Below, one piece after another: positions 46,901 through 58,881 of a DNA stretch of 64,000 bases (its first letter is position 1; each line of letters opens with the position of its first letter). The position numbers and the translations under genes were made by a program. This DNA is from Glebionis coronaria (lineage: Eukaryota; Streptophyta; Magnoliopsida; Asterales; Asteraceae), in NCBI GenBank assembly GCA_025667525.1, contig CM046874.1, positions 426,520,400 to 426,584,399 on the forward strand. The letters run 5' to 3'. The notes beneath the pieces were generated by a model, which worked only from the letters and a program-made list of their open reading frames with translations, ran no database searches and was not told where the DNA came from.

Positions 46901-49679
46901 CCACAAATGCTATGCGCAGCGGAACTACAACATATGGGTGCTAGGCAGTTATCATCGCACACAAGATATATCAAACGACTTTAAAGAGGCGTAAAAGTTT
47001 AAACTTAAATTACGCATTGTTAAAAACATACATGTCTACGTTTTTCCAAACCCAAATGATACAACACAGAGTTAGCGTTTCGGTCCCCATGAATCTCAAC
47101 CCCAAAAGATACAATTTTCAACAACATGACATAAAGATTAAAATATTCAAGTTAAGTATGGGTGGAAAAACAAGTAGACGCCAAGCCACACACAACTCCC
47201 ATCCAATGCATGCTCCATGCTACACTTCATCGGTTACCTGAAACACATGCTAAATTGGGTCAACAAATAATGTTGAGTGGAATTCATAGGTTTTATAATC
47301 TCATTTTGAACATATGTGTATAAAAATCATTCACGATCATTCATAGACTTGTCGATCAAACAATCTATTTTCAAGGTTATGACAATTGTGTTTAAGCTCA
47401 TGACACTAATCCGTTAACTCAATCACCCGCGTAATAATTACCGGCGTGATTAAGATGAAACCATTGCCCCTTCTAAAGGCATCAGTTGCAATTATACCTT
47501 ATCTCTTATCACAAGTTATCCGTCCGCAGGGGGTACTCAACGTACTAGCCCTCGTCTCGGATAGGGTCGTCAACCCCATAGTACTATCAATTGTATAAGC
47601 GGCTATTTTCAATCCACGCTAGGATTAAACAATAGTTAATAGTTCATGAATATAGGGCCTTTTGCAACTAGGTACTCAACACAATTTCTAAGGCAACATT
47701 CGGGGTCCAACAATCATTCATGACATATGTTCATTTTAGAAAACTAGCATGCATTTCCCTCGCGGGTAAAACAATTTAAAACAATAGTAAGCGAGGCTAT
47801 AAATTCACACCTTATATATAGAGTAGTCGACGATTCGAGTGACGATCACTGACGATGATGAGGATGCCCGGGGAAATCAACAACTAACAAACAATAACGC
47901 GTAATGAGTAATCTCATTTATAAACATTAAGTACTGTATATATTACATACATATTATTCAATTATGATAATTACAACTCACGCCAAAACCAAACAAATAA
48001 GTGATACTCGTTTTATACTATTCGTCATGTTATTAACGTTATTACCCTTTTCACGTTTTTCGCCGATACTTACCAAAAGTATGGGCTGTTTTACTAGACT
48101 TAAACCCTTCAATAAAATTTAGGAAAATTCTCAAAAATACCTTTAGACCTGTAGAAAACACATTTTTAATCCCATTAAAATTTTCCGCTTTTACGACCTG
48201 TTACTCATCACATTACTAAAGCTACGTTTTTTGGACTGATTTTGCACATTGACCAAGTCGGACTCATTTGACCCATTTAAAATATACCATTGACCCATTT
48301 GACACCTAAGTCTAATAATAGACTCACAAATGCAGGTTTGAGACCAAAAATCAACCTTTAACCATTTACCAAACTATATCTATGGTCCCCGGGATTTGAC
48401 CCAAAACCAAACATAATTTCGGATTATGTAGGTTCTCATCTCCCGGTACACGATTTTCAAAACATCATAACTTTTAACTCGTTAGGAGTCGTAAGCTCTA
48501 TCTTATACCAAATCGAAGCTAAGAAGACTCTCTACAACTATATCCTAGTCTCATGACCTGTTTACAAAATAAATTTTATGGAAACATCCCAAACATTCTG
48601 CCTAAAATTACCTATCTCAAAATCAATCCAACACTCGTTTCCAAACCAATCTATCGACACTTAACCTCAAATTAAACACTCCTAATCATGTCTAACCATC
48701 CTAATCAGTCCTTAACCCCCTAAATATAAAATCCATCTCAAAACCCAAACTCCAAATCAAACATGCAATGGGGTTTACCCATTCAAAAACATCTAAAAAC
48801 AAGAAATAAACACATGAACCATAAGCAAAACATCAATCACCAAGATCCACCAAACACCCCCTTAATGAAGTGGGGTGTGGGTGATCAAAACCCCCCAACC
48901 AAATTGATTTTGTTTGGTTTGTTGAGTGATTATACATCCCCTACACTTGAATTAAACATGCATACACTTAATTAACATCAAAACAATTTTTGAAAAATCC
49001 ATTTGATTCTTGAAAAATTTTAATGGATGCATGTTGGATTAAAGTACATGAAAACACTAGTAAGGATTAAACTAGAAGTGGTCTAACCTTAGTTTTAATT
49101 AAAACAAGCTAAAAAAATATGGTGGTGGTGGTGTGGTGGTTTGGCCTTCGGTCTAAATAGAGAAAAGAGAGAAGGTGAGAAAAATTTTTGGTGAAATTAT
49201 GTTGTGTGTGTGTTTACCTTCCCACTTTGTAATTTTTAGAGGGCCTTGTTGTGCAATAATAGCTTTCTTTCGGCCTTAAGTGAAAACGACCTCAAATGTT
49301 TACGGGAATGACTCACTAGTCAATTTGGAAAATTTTACGGGAGTCGGGGATCATCCCAAACACTCCAAAATACTTTTAGGACAATTTAAATGTACCCGGA
49401 AAGCAATAAAAACTCACCCGACTCAACTTAACACGAACCGAAAGTAAAATTCTCGAAAAATTATAATATCGATAAAACGACAATAAACATAGAAATTTAG
49501 GCATCCATCGGGATCGTAGTCGTCATCGTTCTTCTTAAATCGTCAATCATCAAAATTATGACCTCAAATATCGGTTTCAACCAAAATGATAAAATATATA
49601 GCAAATAAAATTTCTTAAAAATTTCAAAAATAAGCGTAATTTAGGGTAAGTTAAGTGACCTCGGTTCTAGGGTATCACA
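46901..49679 (-). repeat. Tekay-A 3' LTR (left), main part
   Basis: It resumes the LTR cut at 33731 and ends CTAGGGTATCACA. It matches the right LTR (56085-58876) closely over its length. In sense orientation it starts TGTGATACCCTAG. Splice-like sites flank a 573 nt segment (47810 to 47238). Open frames inside it (for example 47017-47241) are repeated in the other LTR and are not genes. Confidence 0.95.
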
Positions 49680-49692
49680 TCCACCCCTCCTT
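49680..49692 (-). promoter_or_regulatory. Tekay-A polypurine tract
   Basis: The minus strand reads AAGGAGGGGTGGA directly against the 3' LTR, the primer for plus-strand synthesis. Tekay-B has the counterpart TAGGAGGGTAGGA at 61449-61461. Confidence 0.85.
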
Positions 49693-49730
49693 AAAGAGAG
49701 CAACGTCCCGGCGCTCGCCTCTTCTTATAC

Positions 49731-51007
49731 TCACATTTCGTGCCGCTGGAACAGATGAGGATACCTTTCTTTGAAAAAGTCCTCACGTTCCCAAGTGTAT
49801 TCCGGTCCACGCCTAGAATTCCATCGAACCTTCACAATGGGAATTCTACTGTGCTTCAACCTCTTGACCTCTCGGTCCATAATTTCCACGCGTTCTTCCA
49901 CGAAATGCATTTTATCGTCCAGTTGAATATCGTCCAAAGGAATCACCAATTCCTTATCCGCCAAACTCTTCTTCAAATTTGATACGTGAAACGTGTCGTG
50001 AATAGCACTAAGCTCGTTCGGCAACTCTAACTTATACGCTACCGGTACAATTCGTTTAACTATCTTAAATGGTCCAATATACCTCGGACTCAACATTCCT
50101 TTCTTTCCAAAACGAATCACACCCTTCCACGGTGAAACCTTAAGCATAACCATATCTCCGACCTCAAATTCCAACGGTTTTCTCCTATTATCGGCATAAC
50201 TCTTCTGTCGGCTTCTTGCAGCAAGTAATCGGTTCTTGATTTGCACAATCTTCTCTGTCGTCTCCAAAACCATTTCAGGTCCAGTCAACTGACTTTCTCC
50301 TACTTTAATCCAACACACAGGTGATCTACACTTCCTTCCATACAACGCTTCGAATGGTGCAGCCTTGATGCTCGCATGATAACTATTATTATACGAAAAC
50401 TCCACTAAAGTAAGTGGCGTTCCCAACATCCTCCAAAATCAATCACGCATGCTCGGAGCATGTCCTCCATCGTCTGAATAGTTCGTTCACTTTGGCCATC
50501 AGTCTCCGGGTGATAGGCCGTGCTCAAACTCAATTCAGTGCCCATCGCACGTTGAAGTGATTTCCAAAATTCCGAAGTAAACCTACTATCGCGATCCGAA
50601 ATGATCGATAAAGGTACACCATGTCTGCAAACAATCTCCTTCACGTACACGCTGGCCAGCTTCTCCATGCTGTCCGTCTTCTTCATAGGTAAGAAGTGAG
50701 CAGATTTCGTCAATCTATCCACTATTACCCAAATCATATCACATCCACTAGGAGTTCTGGGTAAACCCATCACGAAATCCATAGCGATTCTCTCCCATTT
50801 ACATTTTGGGATCTCTGGTTGTACCAACAGCCCAGATGGCTTCTTATGTTCGGCTTTAACCTTCGCACAAGTCAAACACTTACTAACGTAACGAGCAATA
50901 TCTGCCTTCATATTCGGCCACCAATAGACTTTCTTCAGGTCATGATACATCTTATCCGATCTAGGATGTATCGAGTACTTCGACTTATGAGACTCGTTCA
51001 TAACCAA
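49731..51007 (-). pseudogene. Tekay-A integrase and chromodomain (distal copy)
   Basis: From 51007 the frame gives the zinc-binding part [25 protein letters not shown] (in two pieces ≤20: [20 protein letters not shown] and CAKVK), then the core [14 protein letters not shown] (Asp), [15 protein letters not shown] (Asp) and [20 protein letters not shown] (Glu). It stops near 50405 and the frame changes for the C-terminal part [40 protein letters not shown] and a chromodomain ending [19 protein letters not shown] at about 49760. The chromodomain would guide insertion to marked chromatin. The DDE residues are intact but one frameshift splits the protein. Its first part is duplicated at 51675-52125. 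Confidence 0.88.
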
Positions 51008-51014
51008 ATCTCGT

Positions 51015-52457
51015 GGTCAGTGAATACAACACACTTCGTCCCATACATGAGACACGCAGTAATTCTACTCGAAATTCGAAGTGTCCATACCGCGTACGAA
51101 AGGCAGTTATAGGGATATCCTCCTCTCTCACACGCAGTTGATGATACCCTGACCTCAAGTCGATCTTTGAGTATACACAGGAACCTTGCAATTGATCAAA
51201 CAAATCGTCAATCCTCGGCAATGGATACCGATTCTTAACCGTCAGCTTGTTGAGCTCTCTATAGTCGATACACATCTGAAATGACCCATCTTTCTTCTTC
51301 ACAAACAACACTGGCGCTCCCCATGGTGATGAGCTCGGTCGAATAAATCCCTTATCCATCAACTCCTTTAGTTGATCCGATAATTCCTTTAACTCTGATG
51401 GTGCTAATCGATAGGGTGCACGAGCAACTGGTGCAGCTCCCGGCATCAAATCGATTCGAAATTCGACTTCACGGGTGGGTGGTAAACCCGGCAACTCATC
51501 AGGAAAAACTTCTGGATATTCGCGAATTACAGGTACCTCTTCGAATACAACACACTTCGTCCCATACAAGTAATGTCTCCACAATTTCAACGCAAAAACC
51601 ACAGCTCCTAATTCCAAATCATGCGTCGTGTAGTTTTCAACACACTTGTGGTCAGTGAATACAACACACTTCGTCCAAAATTCCGAAGTAAACCTACTAT
51701 CGCGATCCGAAATGATCGATAAAGGTACACCATGTCTGCAAACAATCTCCTTCACGTACACGCTGGCCAGCTTCTCCATGCTGTCCGTCTTCTTCATAGG
51801 TAAGAAGTGAGCAGATTTCGTCAATCTATCCACTATTACCCAAATCATATCACATCCACTAGGAGTTCTGGGTAAACCCATCACGAAATCCATAGCGATT
51901 CTCTCCCATTTACATTTTGGGATCTCTGGTTGTACCAACAGCCCAGATGGCTTCTTATGTTCGGCTTTAACCTTCGCACAAGTCAAACACTTACTAACGT
52001 AACGAGCAATATCTGCCTTCATATTCGGCCACCAATAGACTTTCTTCAGGTCATGATACATCTTATCCGATCTAGGATGTATCGAGTACTTCGACTTATG
52101 AGACTCGTTCATAACCAAATCTCGTACTCCAGGCTTTCCTTCCTCGGATGAACACAACGGTAACCAAATCCGATTCTCGAAATATCTCAGCCCGTCTGAC
52201 CTAACCACAAAAAGAGGTTTCAACAGTCTTCCCAGATTTTCAGCACCAACATTCTCTTTCATTAATCCCTTCTCTAGAGCCTTCAGTATTGTTTCGGTTA
52301 AATCAACACCCTCAATCATTACTAATGCTCTGACTCTCAAAGGTTTCTCTCGATCCTTTCTACTAAGTGCATCCGCTACGACATTTGCCTTGCCAGGATG
52401 GTAGCGAATCTCACAGTCATAGTCACTCAGTAATTCTACCCATCGCCTCTGTCTCAT
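51015..52457 (-). pseudogene. Tekay-A scrambled pol segment
   Basis: In sense order this stretch reads: RNase H tail ([17 protein letters not shown]), integrase start through [11 protein letters not shown] (block B, 51675-52125), short RNase H scraps ([10 protein letters not shown] and [19 protein letters not shown]), then a second N-terminal RT block (A', 51086-51545), another RNase H scrap and the distal integrase. Block A' equals A (52455-52914) and B equals B' (50564-51014) almost perfectly. Three copies of GAATACAACACACTTCGTCC (51022, 51543, 51657) mark joins. The order cannot encode a working Pol. Template switching, recombination or an assembly error could explain it. Confidence 0.85.
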
Positions 52458-54507
52458 ACCGCGTACGAAAGGCAGTTATAGGGATATCCTCCTCTCTCAC
52501 ACGCAGTTGATGATACCCTGACCTCAAGTCGATCTTTGAGTATACACAGGAACCTTGCAATTGATCAAACAAATCGTCAATCCTCGGCAATGGATACCGA
52601 TTCTTAACCGTCAGCTTGTTGAGCTCTCTATAGTCGATACACATCTGAAATGACCCATCTTTCTTCTTCACAAACAACACTGGCGCTCCCCATGGTGATG
52701 AGCTCGGTCGAATAAATCCCTTATCCATCAACTCCTTTAGTTGATCCGATAATTCCTTTAACTCTGATGGTGCTAATCGATAGGGTGCACGAGCAACTGG
52801 TGCAGCTCCCGGCATCAAATCGATTCGAAATTCGACTTCACGGGTGGGTGGTAAACCCGGCAACTCATCAGGAAAAACTTCCGGATATTCGCGAATTACA
52901 GGTACCTCTTCGAACTTCGCCTCTAAGTCACCATCACTAGAAACTTGTGCCAAAAACACATCACATCCATCTTCTACATATCTCATCATTTTCAAGCAAG
53001 ATATCACTTTCAAACGAGAAGTGCATTCATCTCCTTTCACAGTCAAAACTCTATTCCTCAACGGGATCTGGACTAATCTTTCTCCATAGACGATCACGGC
53101 ACTATGCGCCATCAGCCAATCCATTCCAACGATCACATCGAACGATCCTAGCTCTATGGGCATTAAGTCGATATCAAAAGCGTAATTTCCTAACTTCAAG
53201 GTACACCCTTTTAGTATAGAATTTTTACTAACGATCTTCCCATCGGCTAATTCCACGTTATAACTAGTCGTTAACAATACCGGTTCTCTATCGATATGAC
53301 GGCTAAATTTAACATCTACGAAGCTCTTGTCGAAACCAGAATCAAACAATATACTAGCATAACAAGTGTCTAGCAGAAACGTATCGGTAACCACATTAGG
53401 GCCTTGTGGTTTATCAGCAGTCCCTACTCGATACACAGCAGCAACATTATTTCCTCCTTGCTTGTTTCCAGCCTTCGGGAAATTCCCCTTCTTATGCCCT
53501 CTTTCTCCACATCCGAAGCAAACCATCACCTTCGTGGCATTTTCCCCAGTAGCTACCCCTTTAGCTCGGCAATCTGACATTCTATGACCCGCTTTTCCGC
53601 ACTTGCCACACGCAGGTGGGCAATTCCCTACATGGTACAAATTACATCGACCATAGTGGGGATTCACCTTAGCTCCTCTAGGGTTAGTGACAGCTCTCAT
53701 CCCATCATTTCTTCTCTGGTTGAACTACTGATTGCGGTTCTGACGTTGGTTGTTACGGTTTCCTCCACGACCTTGACCTTGGGATTGATTACTCTGAGCT
53801 GCCTCCCACTTTCTCTTGTTTCCTTCGGCAATGAAGTCCTTCTTATCTTGTAGTTTGACATCCATTAGCGCGTGAGCCATTTGGACTGCTTCATCGAATG
53901 ACCCAGGCTTAGATGAAGTTGTCTCACCCTTGATATTACTTGACAAACCCTTGATGTACTACTTCAGTTTCTTGTTATCATCAGCAAAGGCATCGGGACA
54001 CAAAAGGCTCAATTCATTAAACCTCCTTGTATACGCTGTTATATCATTGTTCTTCAAAGTCAAATGCCTTAACTCATCTTCCAGTTGACCCAGCTCCTCT
54101 TCGGGACAGAACTTTTTGGTCAAGAGAGCCTTAGTAGCAGTCCAAGTCCTCGCATTTGCTACCGCTAATCCAACAGTGGCTACTTGATTGTTCCACCAAC
54201 TCATTGCGTCATCAAGAAAAGTGGCAGCTGCAAACTTGACTTTATTTGCCTCTGAACATCTGATAATCTCAAAAGTACTTTCGATCTTCTCTAACCACCT
54301 TCAGAGTTCTAGGGCTCCGCCAGTTCCACGAAACTGCGTGGGACCGCATTTCATAAAACCAACATTAGTACACTCCCTCGAAGCTTGCTGTCTTCCTGCA
54401 TTTCCACCTTGATATGGGTTTCGGTTTGCACGATCCGCTTCGAGTGCATTTGCAATTGCTTCTTGAATCATTGTGTTCACACGGTTAGCTGTTAGCTTTG
54501 GAGGCAT
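52423..54507 (-). pseudogene. Tekay-A gag, protease and N-terminal RT
   Basis: The frame starts at ATG 54507 (MPPKLTANRVNTMIQEAIAN) and stays in one frame to 52423, broken by stops at 54301-54303, 53956-53958 and 53722-53724. Gag motifs include AAATFLDDAMSWWNNQV and FCPEEELGQLEDELRHL. Zinc knuckles are [14 protein letters not shown] and [14 protein letters not shown] (last Cys changed to Phe). Protease has [18 protein letters not shown] runs from [17 protein letters not shown] through [20 protein letters not shown] and FRTRY, then jumps out of register, so the catalytic Asp-Asp box is absent. A clear splice-acceptor-like tract (CTGTCTTTGCAG, ending 54531) precedes the start by about 23 nt. 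Confidence 0.88.
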
Positions 54508-54868
54508 GGTGTGTTCTCAAGTACACCTCTCTGCAAAGACAGGGAAAATAGAAAAACAATGTAAGTATACACATCAAGATTAAGATGAATTTCTCTTTCA
54601 AGACATAATATAAGTACAACGACACATCACTACAAGGTTACTAATATTCATCAATTCACATCACAAAAGAGCAAATTAAAGACATATCATAGATTATTAA
54701 AGGTAAACATGGATTGTATTGATAAATCAACCAAAATTGTGACAAGTAATGCCACTACAACCATACACCATAAAACTTAAGTCATCAAGTTTTTCGTCAC
54801 AATACCATCATACAAAAGTCTAAAATAGTTCGATTACAACGATCAAAGATAAAATAAAATACAAGAAA

Positions 54869-55693
54869 CTAGTCATGTGGTGATCCACACGACCTCTTGG
54901 ATGGCGGTTCATCTTCATCCTCCTCGGGCTCTTCATCACTGTCTTCCTCGGGCTCTTCGTCCATCTTCCTCTTTCCTTTATCATTCGGCCCACACTCAGT
55001 CGCCTTCTTCATCCCAGAAGTAGATCCACACTCCACTGCTACCTGATTCCCTATAGTGATACACACACCTTTGGCAGGTGGCTGGACCATAAAATCATTA
55101 GCCTCCATTTCCAAGTCATCTACAAATCTCCAATCTGGTGGCAGGGATGCTCTAACTCGATGCTCCCAACTTTGCATCCTAGTCAACCTCGCCTGATCCT
55201 CCCTAACTTGCTCAAGACTAGCACTCAGGTTTGCTATCATTGATCTCAAACTATTCATATCACTCTTGTTTGCCACTCCATCAAATTCAATCCTTGCAGT
55301 TCTTGCCAACAACCTCTGGTGTGCCCTCTCGTTCTCGTCAAACCTTTTGATTACTCTAGTTTCCACTATGTACCGCTCGTACATCGATCCATCCAATCTT
55401 CTCACAACAAGCGGAACGTCACGATAAGCTCTTGGTCCAGGGCAGATAACTCTTGCGATGTCCTGATGAAGAGAATTAGCGCTCGCTGCAGCGTCGGAAC
55501 TTCTAGGGATACCTGGCAAACCAATCAGATGAGAAATACGAGTAGGCCTGAGGAAGGTAGTCCTCCTTTGGTCGGGGTCATGGGCTTGCACATTGTTCGT
55601 CTCGGCTTGTCCTTCAACAGCTGTTCCAACATTTCCCCCTTCGTGTCCTACGACATATTCGTCTCCATTTCTGTTAGGCAGTACCTCGGCCAT
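54869..55693 (-). CDS. Extra ORF between primer site and gag of Tekay-A
   Basis: This intact 274-codon ORF starts at ATG 55693 (MAEVLPNRNGDEYVVGHEGG). I do not recognise its family. Middle residues (about 130-180) are charged and helical (MNSLRSMIANLSASLEQVRE), suggesting a coiled coil. The C-terminus is strongly acidic (EEPEEDSDEEPEEDEDEP) with basic patches GKRKMD and PPSKRSCG that could be nuclear signals. No signal peptide or membrane segment is seen. It is intact although the neighbouring gag has three stops. Its stop is 361 nt from the gag ATG, exactly as for the 190-codon ORF of Tekay-C, though the two proteins are not obviously alike. Confidence 0.6.
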   Translation of the reverse strand: MAEVLPNRNGDEYVVGHEGGNVGTAVEGQAETNNVQAHDPDQRRTTFLRPTRISHLIGLPGIPRSSDAAASANSLHQDIARVICPGPRAYRDVPLVVRRLDGSMYERYIVETRVIKRFDENERAHQRLLARTARIEFDGVANKSDMNSLRSMIANLSASLEQVREDQARLTRMQSWEHRVRASLPPDWRFVDDLEMEANDFMVQPPAKGVCITIGNQVAVECGSTSGMKKATECGPNDKGKRKMDEEPEEDSDEEPEEDEDEPPSKRSCGSPHD

Positions 55694-56067
55694 TCCTGCA
55701 ATAACAGAGAATTTTGGAGGGTACGTAAGATTACTATCGAATATTTATAAATACATGCATGCAAATGCAATGCAAAGGTGGTACACATGCCCAAAATGCG
55801 ATAATATGATGCTCATGCATATGTAATACAAGAATTACGGTATCGAGTACTCCACGTACAATTCCAACGTTTACATATAGTAGTTCAATATCTACGTAAT
55901 AAATACCCACATATGTACTTCAACTCAAAGGTATACATCAATGCCATGAATACAAAAATAAACCTTACCGGAGCCATGAAGGATAGTTGTGTGCTTGGAC
56001 AATTTCTTACGACACCAAAAGTTATAGTTTAGGAATTTTCAAAACGACCTAGTTCTCGATAACTCAT

Positions 56068-56082
56068 GGCTCTGATACCCAA
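56068..56082 (-). promoter_or_regulatory. Tekay-A primer-binding site
   Basis: The minus strand reads TTGGGTATCAGAGCC, close to the initiator Met-tRNA complement, two bases from the 5' LTR. Confidence 0.82.
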
Positions 56083-56084
56083 TC

Positions 56085-58876
56085 TCTAACACCCCCACAA
56101 ATGCAATGCGCAGCGGAACTACAACATTTGGGTGCTAGGCAGTTATCATCGCACACAAGATATATCAAACGACTTTAAAGAGGCGTAAAAGTTTTAACTT
56201 AAATTACGCATTGTTAAAAACATACATGTCTACGGTTTTCCAAACCCAAATGATACAACACAGAGTTAGCGTTTCGGTCCCCATGAATCTCAACCCCAAA
56301 AGATACAATTTTCAACAACATGACATAAAGTTTAAAATATTCAAGTTAAGTATGGGTGGAAAAACAAGTAGACGCCAAGCCACACACAACTCCCATCCAA
56401 TGCATGCTCCATGCTACACTTCATCGGTTACCTGAAACACATGCTAAATTGGGTCAACAAATAATGTTGAGTGGAATTCATAGGTTTTATAATCTCATTT
56501 TGAACATATGTGTATAAAAATCATTCACGATCATTCATAGACTTGTCGATCAAACAATCTATTTTCAAGGTTATGACAATTGTGTTTAAGCTCATGACAC
56601 TAATCCGTTAACTCAATCACCCGCGTAATAATTACCGGCGTGATTAAGATGAAACCATTGCCCCTTCTAAAGGCATCAGTTACAATTATACCTTTTCTCT
56701 TATCACAAGTTATCCGTCCGCAGGGGGTACTCAACGTACTAGCCCTCGTCTCGGATAGGGTCGTCAACCCCATAGTACTATCAATTGTATAAGCGGCTAT
56801 TTTCAATCCACGCTAGGATTAAACAATAGTTAATAGTTCATGAATATAGGGCCTTTTGCAACTAGGTACTCAACACAATTTCTAAGGCAACATTCGGGTC
56901 CAACAATCATTCATGACATATGTTCATTTTAGAAAACTAGCATGCATTTCCCTCGCGGGTAAAACAATTTACAACAATAGTAAGCGAGGCTATAAATTCA
57001 CACCTTATATATATATAGTAGTCGACGATTCGAGTGACGATCACTGACGATGATGAGGATGCCCGGGGAAATCAACACCTAACAAACAATAACGCGTAAT
57101 GAGTAATCTCATTTATAAACCTTAAGTACTGTATATATTACATACATATTAGTCAATTGTGATAATTACAACTCACGCCAAAACCAAACAAATAAGTGTT
57201 ACTCGTTTTATACTATTCGTCATGTTATTAACGTTATTACCCTTTTCACGTTTTTCGCCGATACTTACCAAAAGTATGGGCTGTTTTACTAGACTTAAAC
57301 CCTTCAATAAAATTTAGGAAAATTCTCAAAAATACCTTAAGACCTGTAGAAAACACATTTTTAATCCCATTAAAAGTTTCCGCTTTTACGACCCGTTACT
57401 CAACACATTACTAAAGCTACGTTTTTTGGACTGATTTTGCACATTGACCAAGTCGGACTCATTTGACCCATTTAAAATATACCATTGACCCATTTGACAC
57501 CTAAGTCTAATAATAGACTCACAAATGCAGGTTTGAGACAAAAAATCAACCTTTAACCATTTACCAAACTATATCTATAGTCCCCGGGATTTGACCCAAA
57601 ACCAAACATAATTTCGGATTATGTAGGTTCTCATCTCCCGGTACACGATTTTCAAAACATCATAACTTTTGACTCGTTAGGAGTCGTAAGCTCTATCTTA
57701 TACCAAATCGAAGCTAAGAAGACGCTCTACAACTATATCCTAGTCTCATGACCTGTTTACAAAATAAATTTTATGAAAACATCCCAAACATTCTGCCTAA
57801 AATTACCTATCTCAAAATCAATCCAACACTCGTTTCCAAACTAATTTATCGACACTTAACCTCAACTTATACACTCCTAATCATGTCTAACCATCCTAAT
57901 CAGCCCTTAACCCCCTAAATATCAAATCCATCTCAAAACCCAAACACCAAATCAAACATGCATTGGGGTTTACCCTTTCAAAAACATCTAAAAACAAGAA
58001 ATAAACACATAAACCATAAGCAAAACATCAATCACCAAGATCCACCAAACACCCCCTTAATGTCGTGGGGTGTGGGTGATCAAAACCCACCCAACCAAAT
58101 TGATTTTGGTTGGTTTGTTGAGTGATTATACATCCCCTACACTTGAATTAAACATGCATACACTTAATTAACATCAAAACAATTTTTGAAAAATCCATTT
58201 GATTCTTGAAAAATTTTTATGGATGCATGTTGGATTAAAGTACATGAAAACACTAGTAAGGATTAAACTAGAAGTGGTCTAACCTTAGTTTTAATTAAAA
58301 CAAGCAAAACAAATATGGTGGTGGTAGTGTGGTGGTTTGGCCGTCGGCCTAAAGAGAGAAAAGAGAGAAGGTGAGAAAAATTTTTGGTGAAATTATGTTG
58401 TGTGTGTGTTCACCTTCCCACTTTGTAATTTTTGGAGGGCCTTGTTGTGCAATAATAGCTTTCTTTTAGCCTTAAGTGAAAGCGACCTCAAAATTTTACG
58501 GGAGTGACTCACTAGTCAATTTGGAAAATTTTACGGGAGCTGTGGATCATCCCGAACACTCCAAAATACTTTTAGGACAATTTAAATGTACCCGGAAAGC
58601 AATAAAAACTCACCCGACTCAACTTAACACGAACCGAAAGTAAAATTCTCGAAAAATTATAATATCGATAAAACAACAATAAACATAGAAATTTGGGCAT
58701 CCATCGGGATCGTAGTCGTCATCGTTCTTCTTAAATCATCAATCGTCAAAATTATGACCTCAAATATCGGTTTCAACCAAAATGATAAAATTTTATAGCA
58801 AATAAAATTTCTTAAAAATTTCAAAAATAAGCGTAATTTAGGGTAAGGTAAGTGACCCCGGTTCTAGGGTATCACA
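56085..58876 (-). repeat. Tekay-A 5' LTR (right)
   Basis: It is 2792 bp, beginning tctaacaccccc and ending GGGTATCACA on the plus strand, and matches 46901-49679 closely. I do not see a clear TATA box at the expected place. Candidate splice sites are at 57004/57003 (AAG|GTGTGA) and 56432 (GTTTCAG|GTAACC), 572 nt apart, with hairpin 56454-56470. Confidence 0.95.
56432..57003 (-). promoter_or_regulatory. Candidate leader intron in Tekay-A LTR
   Basis: This is the GT-AG segment described for the LTR. The TCAAC/GTTGA stem lies 22 nt before the acceptor, as in Tekay-B (22 nt) and Tekay-C (20 nt). The donor is weaker (GTGTGA). Confidence 0.45.
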
Positions 58877-58881
58877 ACTTT

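Larger units (their letters stand above)
33722..58876 (-). mobile_element. Tekay-A: chromodomain Ty3/gypsy element containing Athila-2
   Basis: Without the Athila-2 insert the element is about 12 kb: two 2.79 kb LTRs and 6.4 kb internal sequence. The target duplication acttt flanks it (33717-33721 and 58877-58881). Gag with two zinc knuckles, protease, partial RT, integrase and a C-terminal chromodomain identify a Tekay/Del-type chromovirus. Three in-frame stops and a rearranged pol mean it cannot move alone now. It is inserted in the Tekay-B LTR. Confidence 0.93.

Noticed and set aside
47017..47241. A 74-codon frame repeated at 56211-56435
   Set aside because: Its conservation simply reflects the two Tekay-A LTR copies; it is antisense to the element and has no recognisable features.
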